The translations under genes and the position numbers were made by a program. 64,000 nucleotides of DNA, taken from assembly GCA_009746045.1 (NCBI GenBank), contig RPFO01000412.1, positions 472,992-536,991 on the forward strand, read 5' to 3'. This document shows, one piece after another, positions 11,659 to 21,883 of this stretch (position 1 is its first letter; each line of letters opens with the position of its first letter). Below the pieces are notes generated by a model. That model did not search any database, was not told the DNA's origin, and was given only the letters and a program-made list of their open reading frames with translations. This stretch comes from Mesostigma viride (taxonomy: Eukaryota; Streptophyta; Mesostigmatophyceae; Mesostigmatales; Mesostigmataceae).

Positions 11659-13184
11659 CGCATGATCCTCAAGTTACCGCCTTCGTTCTGCTCTCGACTG
11701 TCACCTTGGGGAAAGTCAAATGGGCTTCCGTCCTGGGCGCAACACCGTCATGGCCATCTTCGTCGCGCGTCGCCTCTTCGAGGAAATCGCTCTCCTGCAA
11801 CCTGGTGAGTTTCCCGCAATCCTGATCTTCGTCGACTTCATCAAGGCTTTTGATTCTGTCCTCTGGGACGCTCTATGGGCTGTACTTGCTCGCGCTCGCG
11901 TCCCCACTCCCCTGATTACCGTCATCCGCACGCTGTATGAGGGGTCCACCACTTCGGTGCGCACTCAACACGGCATTACCCCGCCATGCCCACTGCAGAC
12001 CGGCGTCTGGCAGGGTTGCGTCCTGTCGCCGTACCTGTTTATTATTGTAGTGGATTATGTTATGCGCCAGGCACGTGCTCGCTTTGCTAGCATTGCAGGC
12101 CGTGCCCCTGGCCTAGCGATCACGAACGAGCTTGGGGAAGGGGGGCCGACTAACAAGCAGAATTTACTAGCTGACCTCATTTATGCCGACGACATCACGC
12201 TCATCGAGAAGCCGGAGTCTGCCCAACTTTGGCTGGACTGCCTGGCGCTCGAGGCTCGGGCGGTTGGTCTAGAAATCAGCCCCAAAACGGAGGCCCTGGC
12301 CCTCGGCATGGCAGGGCCCCCACCCACACTCCGCCTCTTAGACGATGCCGAGGTCAACTACCCTCCTTCAGGCCGCTTCAAGCTGCTCGGCAGTTCAAGG
12401 CTTCCCGACTGCGAGGACGATGTCCATGACGACACGGATCGGCATGGCGTGGGCGCACCTCCATGACCACCGCCGCTGGTGGAGCAACCCCGCCCTACCC
12501 CGGATCGTCAAGCGTGACCTCTTCAAGGTCGTCATTCTGACGATCCTGACCTACGGCGCCGAGACGTGGACACTGATGCAGGAGCTGGAGCAACGACTCG
12601 ACGGCGCCGTCACCAAGATGCTGCGCAAGGCCCTTAACATCCCCTTTGGTTTGCACATTAGTAATGAGGATTTGTACGCTGATTTGCCCTATGTTTCCCA
12701 CATTATTAGGCACAGGCGCCTGGGCCTAGCCGGGCACCTGGCCCGCACAGATCAGGTAGATACATCAGATAGACTAGCTGGCACCAAGCCCGCCCAGCCT
12801 GGGCGATATATGTCCTCACCTGGCGTGCCCCAGGCCGCGCGCGGCAGGGCCGCCACCCGTGGACTTTTCGTGATAGACTCGGCATGGACATGTGCTACAC
12901 TAGACGTGACGGGCTCACCCCCGGGCAGCCTCCTGGTTTGTCTGTAATATGGAGGCAGATGGTGCGCAAGGATAGATGGCAAGTAGTGATGAAGGAGACC
13001 ACCCCCAAGCCTGTGGGGGCTCCGCGTGTGACCAAGTATGGCATTCATAGCGATTCGGGCCGCGGTGCCCACACCCCTGTAACTAGGACCTAGATAGCTT
13101 ATACCATCGATTCCATCCCATGTTCCCCTCCCACTGAGGACTTATGCTCACGTGACGCAGTCACGTGTCTATTAATTAATTAAT

Positions 13185-14377
13185 ATATATATTCATTGAG
13201 AATGATAGATTACGGAGGTGAGATAGGCATGCAACATAAGGAAAAACCCGATAACTGGGAGAATAACCCTGAAGAAATTAATAGTAATCTTGTCGCGTCT
13301 GCGTGCCACAATCTCCGGCGCCACCATGGCGGCTGGCCACTCAGCTTAACGAGGGACTTTTTTTACGAGGGACAGTTCCTTGTCCTCGGCTGAGAGCCCT
13401 CTTTTCATTACTCGAAGAGACTACACGCTGCGTGAGAGTCCTCTTCGACTATGAACCAAACCATTCGTCATGCATGCCACACGCATGACACACGCCACAC
13501 TTGTCAGTCCAGCCAGGAATGCCAAAACTATCTTGCTGCCTGAACCATGCAAATAGAAACCGCATTCCAGTTGCCGTCCTGGCTTTCTACCACACATGCC
13601 AACAAAAGCAGGAAGGCATCCCGACAAATCTAAATTGCTACCCTGTTGCCGATCTCATCTCCTAGAGGCTCCGGCATTTCTGTCCCTGGGAATGTCCGAC
13701 ATTGAGTCACGTCCAGCAAGGTCGAAGCATAATATCCTTCAGACAATCTGCACGCTCACACCTTGCGTGTGAGTGGCCCAGCAAACATTGCGTCTAATCG
13801 TTCCTTTCTAGAAGAAATCCCTTTGCAGGGCTGCCAGCGATTTCGCATTCATTCCAGCGATCTGGCTCCGCACCGCAAATTGTCCTTTTTCATTTTCTGT
13901 CCAGTCCTCATAACGTTGACCCGCTATTCTACACCACAAAGACACCTGGCCTGTCAATAGCCTCGGCGCTGTTGAAGTCCAGCAGTCCAGCTTCAGCTCC
14001 AGCTGTCCACTAACACGCGTATGATCCTCTCGACGCTGCGCACTTGTGCTGCCGTCCGCTCAAGTCAGTGCTGCGCGCCCAGCTGTGCCTGGCCCGGCGC
14101 GCATGCACGTACACTTTCGTCCGCTCTTATGCTGCAAGTGCTAGTGTCCCCCCCCGGTCACTAGCCTTTGTCGAAAATGCGTAGAAAACAAATTCCTTGC
14201 GCACGTCACCGGTCTTGTGCATAGTGGGCGCCGCCCGGATGACATAGCTCGCGTCCGTGACAATCTGACACAGACATCCAAGGATCACGCCAGCGGCACA
14301 AGGTACAACTAACTATACATCACAAAACTACACGCAGCAACAGCGCTGCCGGCCCACCATGCAGGCCTGGAAGGGAT
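13185..14377. other. no recognised gene or element
   Basis: This is AT/GC-mixed DNA between the LINE 3' end and the LINE fragments to the right. Only short uninformative ORFs are present. The stretch just before 14378 is probably the 3' untranslated tail of the LINE fragment that ends there. Confidence 0.4.
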
Positions 14378-14642
14378 CTAGACCGCATGGGTCGCGACAA
14401 AGTCGGCCCGGGTGCGGCGGAATAACACATCAGCCACGGTGCGAGTGAGGGCGAGTGACAGACGCTGCCGCCAATACGAGGACCACGTGCGGGCCGACCA
14501 CGGGGCGGTCTGACCCTCGAGGTCGAGGCGGTCTTCACGGCGCTGGCAGCACTCGTGGAAAAACTCCGCTGTCTTGGGGCCCATGGCCCCGAACTCCTCA
14601 AGGACAAAGGGGATGACCCGGTGGGGCCCCACATTGCCGTAG
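14378..14642 (-). pseudogene. LINE C-terminal fragment, copy 1
   Basis: The minus-strand frame reads HRVIPFVLEEFGAMGP, then WSARTWSSYWRQRLSLALTR and a stop. It is a diverged relative of the last part of the fragment at 14810-15404. It is truncated at its 5' side beside an AT microsatellite. Confidence 0.6.
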
Positions 14643-14654
14643 GAGGCAAACTTA

Positions 14655-15578
14655 TATATATATATATATTAAAAATATAATTACTTACAGCAGAGTGAAA
14701 TCACTCAAACCAAAGCAAACGCCCAGCTATAAACCTATATACAGAGCCATGTCAAAGCTCTATACTACGAAGTACGATAAGACCAATGGAAACGCCTAAC
14801 GGGAGGAACCTAATAGCCCTGCTGCACCGCAAAATCAGCCCGCGTACGGCGGAGCATGATGTCCGCCATGGCCCGAGTCAGCGCCACCGACAAGCGCTGA
14901 CGCCAATATGACGTCCAGGTCCGCGCCGACCATGGGGCCCGCTGGCCCTCCAGGTCCAGCCGGTCCTCCCGGAGCCGGCAACACTCCTTGAAGAAGGCGG
15001 AGGTCAGGGGCCCCATGGCCCCAAACTCCTCCAGGACAAAGGGCACCACACGATGGTGCCCGACGTCGCCGTAGGCCAGGAGCTTGGCCCGCTCCGCCCG
15101 GTCCGCCGTGTAACCTGCCGTGAGGGAGGCCCCAGCCACGTGGCTAAGAGCCAAGGGCCGCGCCACCGAAACGTCAATAAGCAGATGCCGGCCACCCCCC
15201 TCAAAGTCCAGCACCACGATGTCAGGCCGGTGGTTGGGGGAATAGAAGGCAGCGCCATCCGCATCCTCGGACCGGATGTTCGCGTGGGGGAAAACCGACC
15301 GAATCATGGCGAGCACCACCGTCAGGAGGACAGTGTGCAAATACAAATACCAATTCTGATTCTGTTGGCCCCCCATGCAGGCAAGGTAGTGGGCTATATA
15401 TTGCCTGATTTTGCGGTGCAGCAGGGCTATTAGGTTCCTCCCGTTAGGCGTTTCCATTGGTCTTATCGTAGTATAGAGCTTTGACATGGCTCTGTATATA
15501 GGTTTATAGCTGGGCGTTTGCTTTGGTTTGAGTGATTTCACTCTGCTGTAAGTAATTATATTTTTAATACATATATAT
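14655..15578. repeat. foldback element enclosing a LINE endonuclease fragment
   Basis: Arms 14655-14838 and 15405-15578 are inverted copies of each other, with nearly the same sequence over about 175 bp, and enclose 566 bp of LINE-derived coding sequence. The outer ends are (TA)n tracts. The right edge abuts the terminal repeat of the integrated virus. It could be a non-autonomous foldback transposon that captured the LINE fragment. Confidence 0.6.
14810..15404 (-). pseudogene. LINE C-terminal fragment with restriction-like endonuclease motif
   Basis: The frame contains RPDIVVLDF followed by HLLIDVSVARP, the R-PD-(X)n-D spacing of the restriction-like endonuclease of R2-type and Dualen-type LINEs. 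After it come VVPFVLEEFGAMGP and WSARTWTSYWRQRLS, a tail often seen in algal reverse-transcriptase proteins. The upstream RT is absent. The stop at 14810 lies inside the foldback arm. Confidence 0.55.
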
Positions 15579-15810
15579 AGCCCCTCATTGAGTGATGGGG
15601 CCGTGTGGGGTACCGGGGAGCCATTCTTGAGTGATGGCTGAGTGATAAATTGAGTGATAAAATATTGGGTTTTTGGTTTGCTACTGACATCTGTCACAGT
15701 GCAGCCACGCCTTCCCGACCCCTGCCAACCCTGGCTCAGGGGTCGCGGGGCTTTAGAATGCCACAAAAATGCTAGCATCCGTCACCGCGTCAGCGTGTGA
15801 GGGTGTGTGG

Positions 15811-15875
15811 AATAGGCAAAATTGGCCAGAGAATTTGAAGGAAGTTCTAAGTATATCTGGCCAATTTTGCCTATT
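15811..15875. other. terminal-repeat hairpin H1, left
   Basis: The 20 bp arm AATAGGCAAAATTGGCCAGA pairs perfectly with its inverted copy across a 25 nt loop. The matching structure at the right end keeps perfect pairing despite different arm sequence. Confidence 0.9.
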
Positions 15876-16052
15876 CTGACAGAACCATCAACCATCGCCC
15901 AACCCACGCCACGCACCAACCGCGGAACGCGCGGGACATCCGTGGACGGCCGGGTCGTTCGTGGGAAACGCGCGATTCGCATCGACTCGAAAAATACGAC
16001 CTCTGTTTTCCCGATCGCGGGCAGTGAGAGTGCTTGAGAACTTGGGGAGAAG

Positions 16053-16113
16053 GTTCCGCGTGCTGCCCAACTTTTATAGCAAAACCTTGCAAAAGTTGGG
16101 CAGCACGCGGAAC
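16053..16113. other. terminal-repeat hairpin H2, left
   Basis: Two perfect 23 bp arms (16053-16075 and 16091-16113, core CGCGTGCTGCCCAAC) enclose a 15 nt loop. The structure is likely to form in single-stranded DNA or RNA. Confidence 0.9.
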
Positions 16114-16278
16114 ATCGAGAAATCCAGCTCGCAAGCCAGCGCGCACCCGGGTCGCTTAAAATCCGGCCCTCGGCTGGGAAATTCGCGAAACTTTTGTGCG
16201 AGTCCTGCGTCCTCGCGGGTGTTTTGTGTGGTTTTGTTCGTTTTTTTGTTCGATAGTCGAGACGGCTTTAAGAGGGGT

Positions 16279-16336
16279 GTCGGGTTCTGCTCAGATTTTA
16301 TTACAAACTATAATCTAAAGTTGAGCAGAACCCGAC
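16279..16336. terminator. hairpin beyond the primase-helicase 3' end
   Basis: Perfect 15 bp arms (GTCGGGTTCTGCTCA and its complement) flank an AT-rich loop that can pair further (GATT/AATC). It lies about 210 bp past the stop of the minus-strand primase-helicase gene. A role in transcript end formation is an inference from the hairpin rule known for mimivirus-group viruses. Confidence 0.4.
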
Positions 16337-16547
16337 TATATCGAGCTCATCATGCCGATACCCGAGAGAGAGAGTGACGTTCGAGAGAAAAACGCAAGAA
16401 ACACACACACGCAAACACACGCCTGATCGCCTGCGCGTTCCTGCGAATCGCCTGCGCCGTCGCGGGAGAGGAGCGGAGGATGGCTTGGTGTCACAGCGAC
16501 ACAAAATATCTAATACTATACCACGAGACGCGGCGTTATGGGTCTAT

Positions 16548-19500
16548 CTATCTGAAATGATAGCCCTCGTCCATGCTTCCATGCGTCTCGTCCTGGTGGC
16601 GGAGTGATGCTAGTTCGGTCTCGTTTCCCCACCAGCCAGGCTGGTACCTCTCACAAAAGTCGAGGACATCAGCCTTTGATATTTCTAGGTCCTGCTCCTT
16701 CATATGGTACATCCGCGTGCCGCCTGCTGAAATGTTGAGTGTGCTAGCGAGTAGGATGTGAATAAGGCTCGAACACTGAGCAAAACTCAGCGTCCCACCA
16801 GCCCCTTTTGCCCTTCTCCTATACCCAAACACCGCGCGCATGAATGTTTGACTCCCCATGATCTCGCGATCGATCCTATTCCCGATCTCGATCGCCTTGT
16901 CGCGAGGGATCGTCATGGTCCTGGCACTCTCGCGATCTAGGACGAACTCCTCTATCCCACTGCCCTTTAACCCCTAAATGGGCAGAAATACTGCCGATGC
17001 ATCGGCTGTAACTTCACAATTTTGCAAACCAGATGCCATCCAACCCACCCATATCCAATGGCTGTCCTTGGGGGCCAAGCATGTCCATGAGTTGCCCTTC
17101 GGGTTGGTATATCACAACCTTACATATATGCAGGGTAGGCCATGTATAACTGCCGTCAAAGTCAGGGGGGTCAAGACGAGCGTTTTCATTTTTGGTAGAA
17201 TGTGCATTTTGAATTATGTTGTAAGAGCTAGGCACCTACCACTTCAGGGATGATAAACAATTAGTAGCTGAACAGTTTGAGCCATTGGGGTCATCATTTG
17301 GGTGGGTATACCAGCAGTTACACCCAGTACAGCCCATAGGGGTACCGTTGGTAAAAAGCAACCAAGGGGGTAGGAGTGGGCATACTACCTACTAATACCT
17401 ACTAATATGGCCCCCAACCATGCCGCACAATACATTTCCCTTCCACAATGATGGGGAAACATAACTGCATCATCACACTGCCCTTACATGGCACCTATGT
17501 GCAGGTGCCACCTTGTCCATGCATGTAGGTAACGTGGTACGGATACCCTACGCAAGGCATGCATTCTAGGAGGCAGCCACCAACAAACTAGTGATTTTAA
17601 GCCTATTTCAGCTTGCCCTAGTAAGGATAAACTAGGCCTAAGCTGCTATAGCTTGCCAGGTGATGGCCAGCACACCTGGTGGCACATGCTGACAATGGGA
17701 AGCTTCTACTCACCGGTTACATGCTTGATGATGCCACAGAGACCAGCCAACTGCCTCACACTCATGCAATATGTGTGTGGGAAATGTATAACAAACATAT
17801 ATGGAGGTATTCAAACCCATACAGCCTCTAAAACTTATCACCATCACCCTGTGGCAGGTCAACTGACTGAGGGAAGCATCTAAGAAGGGTGTTTTAGAAA
17901 GGGGCCAGGCCAGGGTCAAGAAAGAGCATAATAATGCAAAAAGAATGTGCTACACAAGCTAGAACGTATATATAAACGTCAAACATCGATAGGAAAACGA
18001 TGATTAAGCTTTACCAGGCATGGATGGCGTTACCTTGGCCCAGGCGGTGGCCGCAAAATGGCGCATTTCGGAACACCAAAGTTGTGCAGCATGGTCGCTG
18101 GATTCGGCGATTTCTGGCAACCCTTGCACGTTTACGACTACCATGTATCATAAAAAGTACAAAGAAACCAATATATCCTTTAAAATACGCCGGAAAGGTA
18201 TTGCTGTCAACGTTTCTATCGTCCGGCCTGATCGCAGTTTTTTTCCAGCAAGAACGCTGCCGACACCTATCAAATGGCATTCCCGCGAACCAAAAATTGG
18301 CCTGTATCATCTTTAGGACGTATAAAATCAATTTCCTGAGTTTGGTCAGAAAATTCGAACGAAAACGTAAATGCCATGCGTGGGCGCAAGCCGCCATGGC
18401 CAGGTCGTCGTTTTCCGGAATGCACGTTTTACGTGAAAAAGTACCCTGACCCCTTGTACTTTGACCGGCCAGAACACCTCTATAACTTTGTCAGAAGTAT
18501 GCAAACCCTAGTACCATGCTGTGAGGAAAATTATAAACTTTCGATCTTCTCAGCTAAACTTTTCCTAATTCTCAATAGTTTTCGCGGCATTTGGTCCCCC
18601 GAGAAGGGGCCGACGTGTCGGCTGTAACTCAGTTTTAGGCGGAAAATCGGCAGCCAGACCATTTAGGGGTTAATAGATGTAGAGCAACCGCGAGAGTCTT
18701 CGCGTCACGGCCTGTTTTGTATTCACTGAGGTCAAAGAGCGAATGAGTCTTCCTCATTGCCTCAAGGACGTTCGCAAGGTACCCGTCCTTGCCCAGTTCT
18801 GTCGCTCGCGAGTGCTGCCGGACAGCTCGGTAAACCGTCCGGCATTTATCCTTCTCGAGGAGCCCGGCAAGTTCCTCATCTCTACGTTCTCGCGGGATCT
18901 GGTAACTGAATTCCACGAGCTCGTAGACGTTCTTCAGCCTCTTCTCGAACGATGTAAGAATCTCGCCTGCGTCACATCGATCCTTCAGTGCGACGTATTC
19001 TTCGTGCTCCATGATATAAACGGCACGCCCCTCGTCCGCGTCCTCTCGCTTTGGTAGTGGTGGGGCGTCGGTGTGATCCACCTTCTCGTCCGCCTTTCCA
19101 TCTTTACGTCATAATCCTCTGCTAGCATCCTGATCAGATTCGGCTTGAAGTGGCTGCGAGAAACTGCCACGTCCTGCAGGTTGCGACAGAAGAGGTTGAG
19201 TAGTGGCGAGCTTGGGTCGAACTTCCTCTTACCATCTTCACCCCATGAAGCAATCACATCGGCGTTGTCCTTCGCCATCAGGTTCAGAAACTTGGCCTCT
19301 GTGTCGACCGTCGTCTTTTTTATCTGGTCAAAGTCGGTGTCAAGCCTCGACAGAGGGTAGTAGAGTCTCGATAGATGATTGTCATCTCCCCCTTGCACAG
19401 GTGACGGACACGGAACATCTGTTGCAGCATGGTCGTGTATTCGGCGTATCCTGGGGCGTTGATAAAACCAGCCACCATGCTGTCGAAAGTGTGCATAGTA

Positions 19501-21689
19501 TACGAGACTCCGACGGTGATGGTCGGCGAAATGATGAGAAAGTCGAGATCAGCCCATGCCGAATTAGCGCCGCTTTCTAGATCCTTTTTTGGCGTGTCCT
19601 TGGTGTACGATTTCCACTTCTTTGTGGACAAAATGTCCTTCAAGCCCTCGCATACGGCCGGAACAGCCCACGCCGCGGACATTGGACAGAACAGCTTCTC
19701 CCCGGCATGCAACCGCCTCTTGCACTCAGCAACAATCTCCGCAACAAAGACCGCTTTCCAACATTTCGTAGAATCGATGTCGACCCACTTCAACACGCGA
19801 TTAGTAGGGCGCTTAAACGTGTTCATAGATGCCCTGATCCCGTCAACTGGTCGGTAGTGCGCGATGTAATTGTAGACCTTCGCTGTAATGGTCGCGTCAA
19901 GCGCTATAAGCACCTTGGCGCGCTCCAAGATCTCGATAAGACGCACAATGACCTCTCGCTTGTTCTTGAGATGGAGACCCGATAGCGCTGTCAACGTGTT
20001 GTAAATCTCGTCCATGATCACGACGTCAAAACTCGAGCTGGCGAGACGAAGGATGGAGTTCAGAACGATGAGCACGCGGTCGTCCTTGATATACCCTCCG
20101 CGATTGTCCAGATAGTGGCGGAACCGCGGGTCTTGGGAGAGGATCCGGAACGCGGAATCCTCCCAGACGATACACTTCCCCACCTCGCCGAGTGCCTTAT
20201 AATTCCGGTCTTCTTCCTTCGAGAGGCTGATGTTGGCGACGATGCACAGTATGCGAACATCGGGGATCCTGCGGACGAGCTCGTTCACCATCTCTCGGAC
20301 ACGTTCTGATTTTCCAGTCCCACAGTTCGACTGGACAAAGTGGGTGACTTTGTGACCCTTGTCGCGGCCTCTGATAACCTCGACCAGACCGTCGACGTCG
20401 AAAGGCTTGATCTTCTCAGTGCAGTACGTCTCGCCGAACGGGACACTCTCCGCAACGAACTCGCGCCTGTCCATGATACACTCCGCGTGCCTGGGACCCT
20501 TCTTCCAACACGAGTAGGTGACCCTTCCATCCGAGTACTCGCACACCCTCGGGCCGTGACCAGCGCTCTTATGGGGGCGATCCTTCTTGCACACGATACA
20601 CGGCACTACTGGGTCGACGGTCCAGCGGGACATGTAGTATGTCCGGCCGTCCTCCCCGGCGTGCTCCTCGATGTTGATGACACGACTATCCGGCGAAACC
20701 TTCGCCATTGCCTCGATCGACCTCGCGATTTGCTCGCTGCCCGCCCCGTGCCCGCGAGGACTGTACTGGGACGCCTTTTTGCGTTCCGAGCCTTTCTGGG
20801 CGTACCACGAAGCCGGAGCTCTCAATATCACGGCGTCGTCGAGATTGTCCGTGGGGTAGACGATGATCGAGTGTTCGCGAACGTCGTCAGACCCCTCGCA
20901 TATCCTGAGACTCGCGAGAGGGTCCGTTTCCCCAAGTTTGTGCATTCCAACGGCCCTGAAACACCAGTCCTTACCATAGACGTGATCATCGACCATTAAC
21001 TGGACCTCCTTGTCGTCATAGTATTCGCCGGGGTTAGCCAGCATATCTTCAATGTTCTGCTCCATATACGCCGAAGCGTGCTCGGTGCTTAGAAGCATAT
21101 TGGCGTCGACGTAGAGAGACGAGTCGGGGTCCAACAGATGCTCGCGGATGTAGCGAGTGAAAGTGTGGCACCAATACTGTCTCGCGTCGATGTCAGCCAG
21201 TGCCAGCCCGCGGACAACGATATGATACGAAATCTTGAGGAAGCCATCCTTCTCGCGTGTCGCTGTCGAGACGTTATATTGGAACCGTTCGGGCTCGATC
21301 CCTAGAACATCGAACACGTACGCATCGTGCAGTCGCTTGAAATGGCGCGGGTAGTCGATACGCTCGCAGTCCTTTCCCACGCGGTCGTCGAGATCGACGT
21401 ATGCCCACGACGGCTGGTCGGGGCGGATGATCTCGTTCAGTGTCTGAGTCCGGACATTCCGCATGCATTCCTCGCGAATTGCCGCGAATTCTTCAGCGTC
21501 TCGGTAGTGTGTGTACTCTTTCGGCCCGCGCCCGATATCCCGGGCAGCGATGTAGAAATGCCCGGCCTCGTTCGCGGCCTCGATGCAGCGGTCCTTCGGC
21601 CCCTCGCCGTCAACCCTCGACCCACCAAACCACGTTCGACCGTGGACGGTTCTGGTCAATTTCGCTCCAGTGTAGACGGACGCGGTCAT
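16548..21689 (-). pseudogene. PLV replication protein: primase fused to UL9-like helicase, broken
   Basis: The start is taken at the ATG at 21689, 14 bp after a TATA motif. The N-terminal third looks like an archaeo-eukaryotic primase: DLDD near residue 100, SYHIV near 155 and VDDHVYGKDWCFRAVG near 235-250. A Cys/His cluster (CIVCKKDRPH...C...C, about 364-404) resembles the UL52-type zinc finger. The helicase part has Walker A NCGTGKS (about 456), Walker B VVIMDE (about 558), ISPTITVGVSY and QQMFRVRH, matching the herpesvirus UL9/origin-binding family. The frame changes near 19360 and 19085. A TTAA element (16971-18669) splits the C-terminal part; its removal with one TTAA restores the phase, and the frame ends at 16548. 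The intact protein would be about 1130-1150 residues. It should start viral DNA synthesis and unwind the template. Confidence 0.8.
16971..18669. mobile_element. TTAA-flanked non-autonomous element 2 (piggyBac-like)
   Basis: TTAA is duplicated at 16967-16970 and 18670-18673. The ends are inverted repeats CCCCTAAATGG. Near each end lies a palindrome of the form GCCGANNNNTCGGC followed by TGTAACT. The 1.7 kb interior has no transposase-like ORF; the longest frames (18000-18449 plus, 18011-18397 minus) are on opposite strands of the same stretch and look fortuitous. Its termini differ from those of element 1, so it is another family. Confidence 0.75.
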
Positions 21690-21827
21690 GATCAAAGTTG
21701 TGTATACCTATAGCTTAGATTTTTATTTTCTGGCCGAAACGAGGCTGGTTTTTTTCTGATTGGAAGGAAGTGGATTTTATTAATCAATAATACAATTCAA
21801 CTCTCTCGATAGCCGAAAAACCCGGGA

Positions 21828-21850
21828 CTTTTAATACGTAGTATTAAAAG
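21828..21850. terminator. short perfect hairpin downstream of the recombinase gene
   Basis: The sequence CTTTTAATAC-GTA-GTATTAAAAG has 10 bp perfect arms and a 3 nt loop. It lies 34 bp past the stop of the recombinase gene (minus strand). It may mark a transcript end. Confidence 0.45.
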
Positions 21851-21883
21851 GCGACAATTCTATTTCAGATAGCGACAGATTGG

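Larger units (their letters stand above)
1447..13093 (+). pseudogene. LINE ORF2 (endonuclease-reverse transcriptase), interrupted
   Basis: The N-terminal part (to 3365) holds an endonuclease/exonuclease/phosphatase domain: ATFNART, GIQEHR, LLDANAT, a Cys-Ile-Asp-Tyr block and SDHRIV near 2335. The first RT block (KNKGSPDDPANYRG) follows. The frame resumes at 11665 with GFRPGRNT, FVDFIKAFDS, QGCVLSP and the catalytic YADD at about 12184. The remaining C terminus has RHRRLGLAGHLAR and ends in TPVTRT at 13093. Across the two insertions the frame is kept, with one TGA stop next to the copia target site. Further frame changes lie near 12435 and 12800, and one may lie near 1555 if ORF2 begins at the ATG at 1166. 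The protein would nick DNA and copy the element RNA; this copy cannot. Confidence 0.8.
1..13184 (+). mobile_element. L1-type non-LTR retrotransposon, decayed and nested
   Basis: This LINE has an ORF1, an ORF2 with an apurinic-like endonuclease and reverse transcriptase, and a 3' end of TTAA/ATTA repeats at about 13171-13184. Its 5' end lies outside the window. Two insertions split ORF2: a TTAA-flanked element (3366-5257) and a copia element (5279-11658). A second copy of the 3' end lies inverted at 49961-50384, and its last 69 ORF2 residues are identical to those here. That fixes the 3' boundary and shows that the family was active recently. Several frameshifts make this copy defective. Confidence 0.85.
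15581..16219 (+). repeat. left terminal inverted repeat of the PLV
   Basis: It matches the reverse complement of 45673-46512. Its outer part carries four GAGTGAT motifs (from about 15590 to 15655). Two strong hairpins lie further in. The inner boundary is near CCTCGCGGG at 16211-16219. Confidence 0.9.

Noticed and set aside
18000-18449. Transposase gene in TTAA element 2
   Set aside because: The ORFs on both strands lack DDE-type motifs and overlap each other; the element is better seen as non-autonomous.
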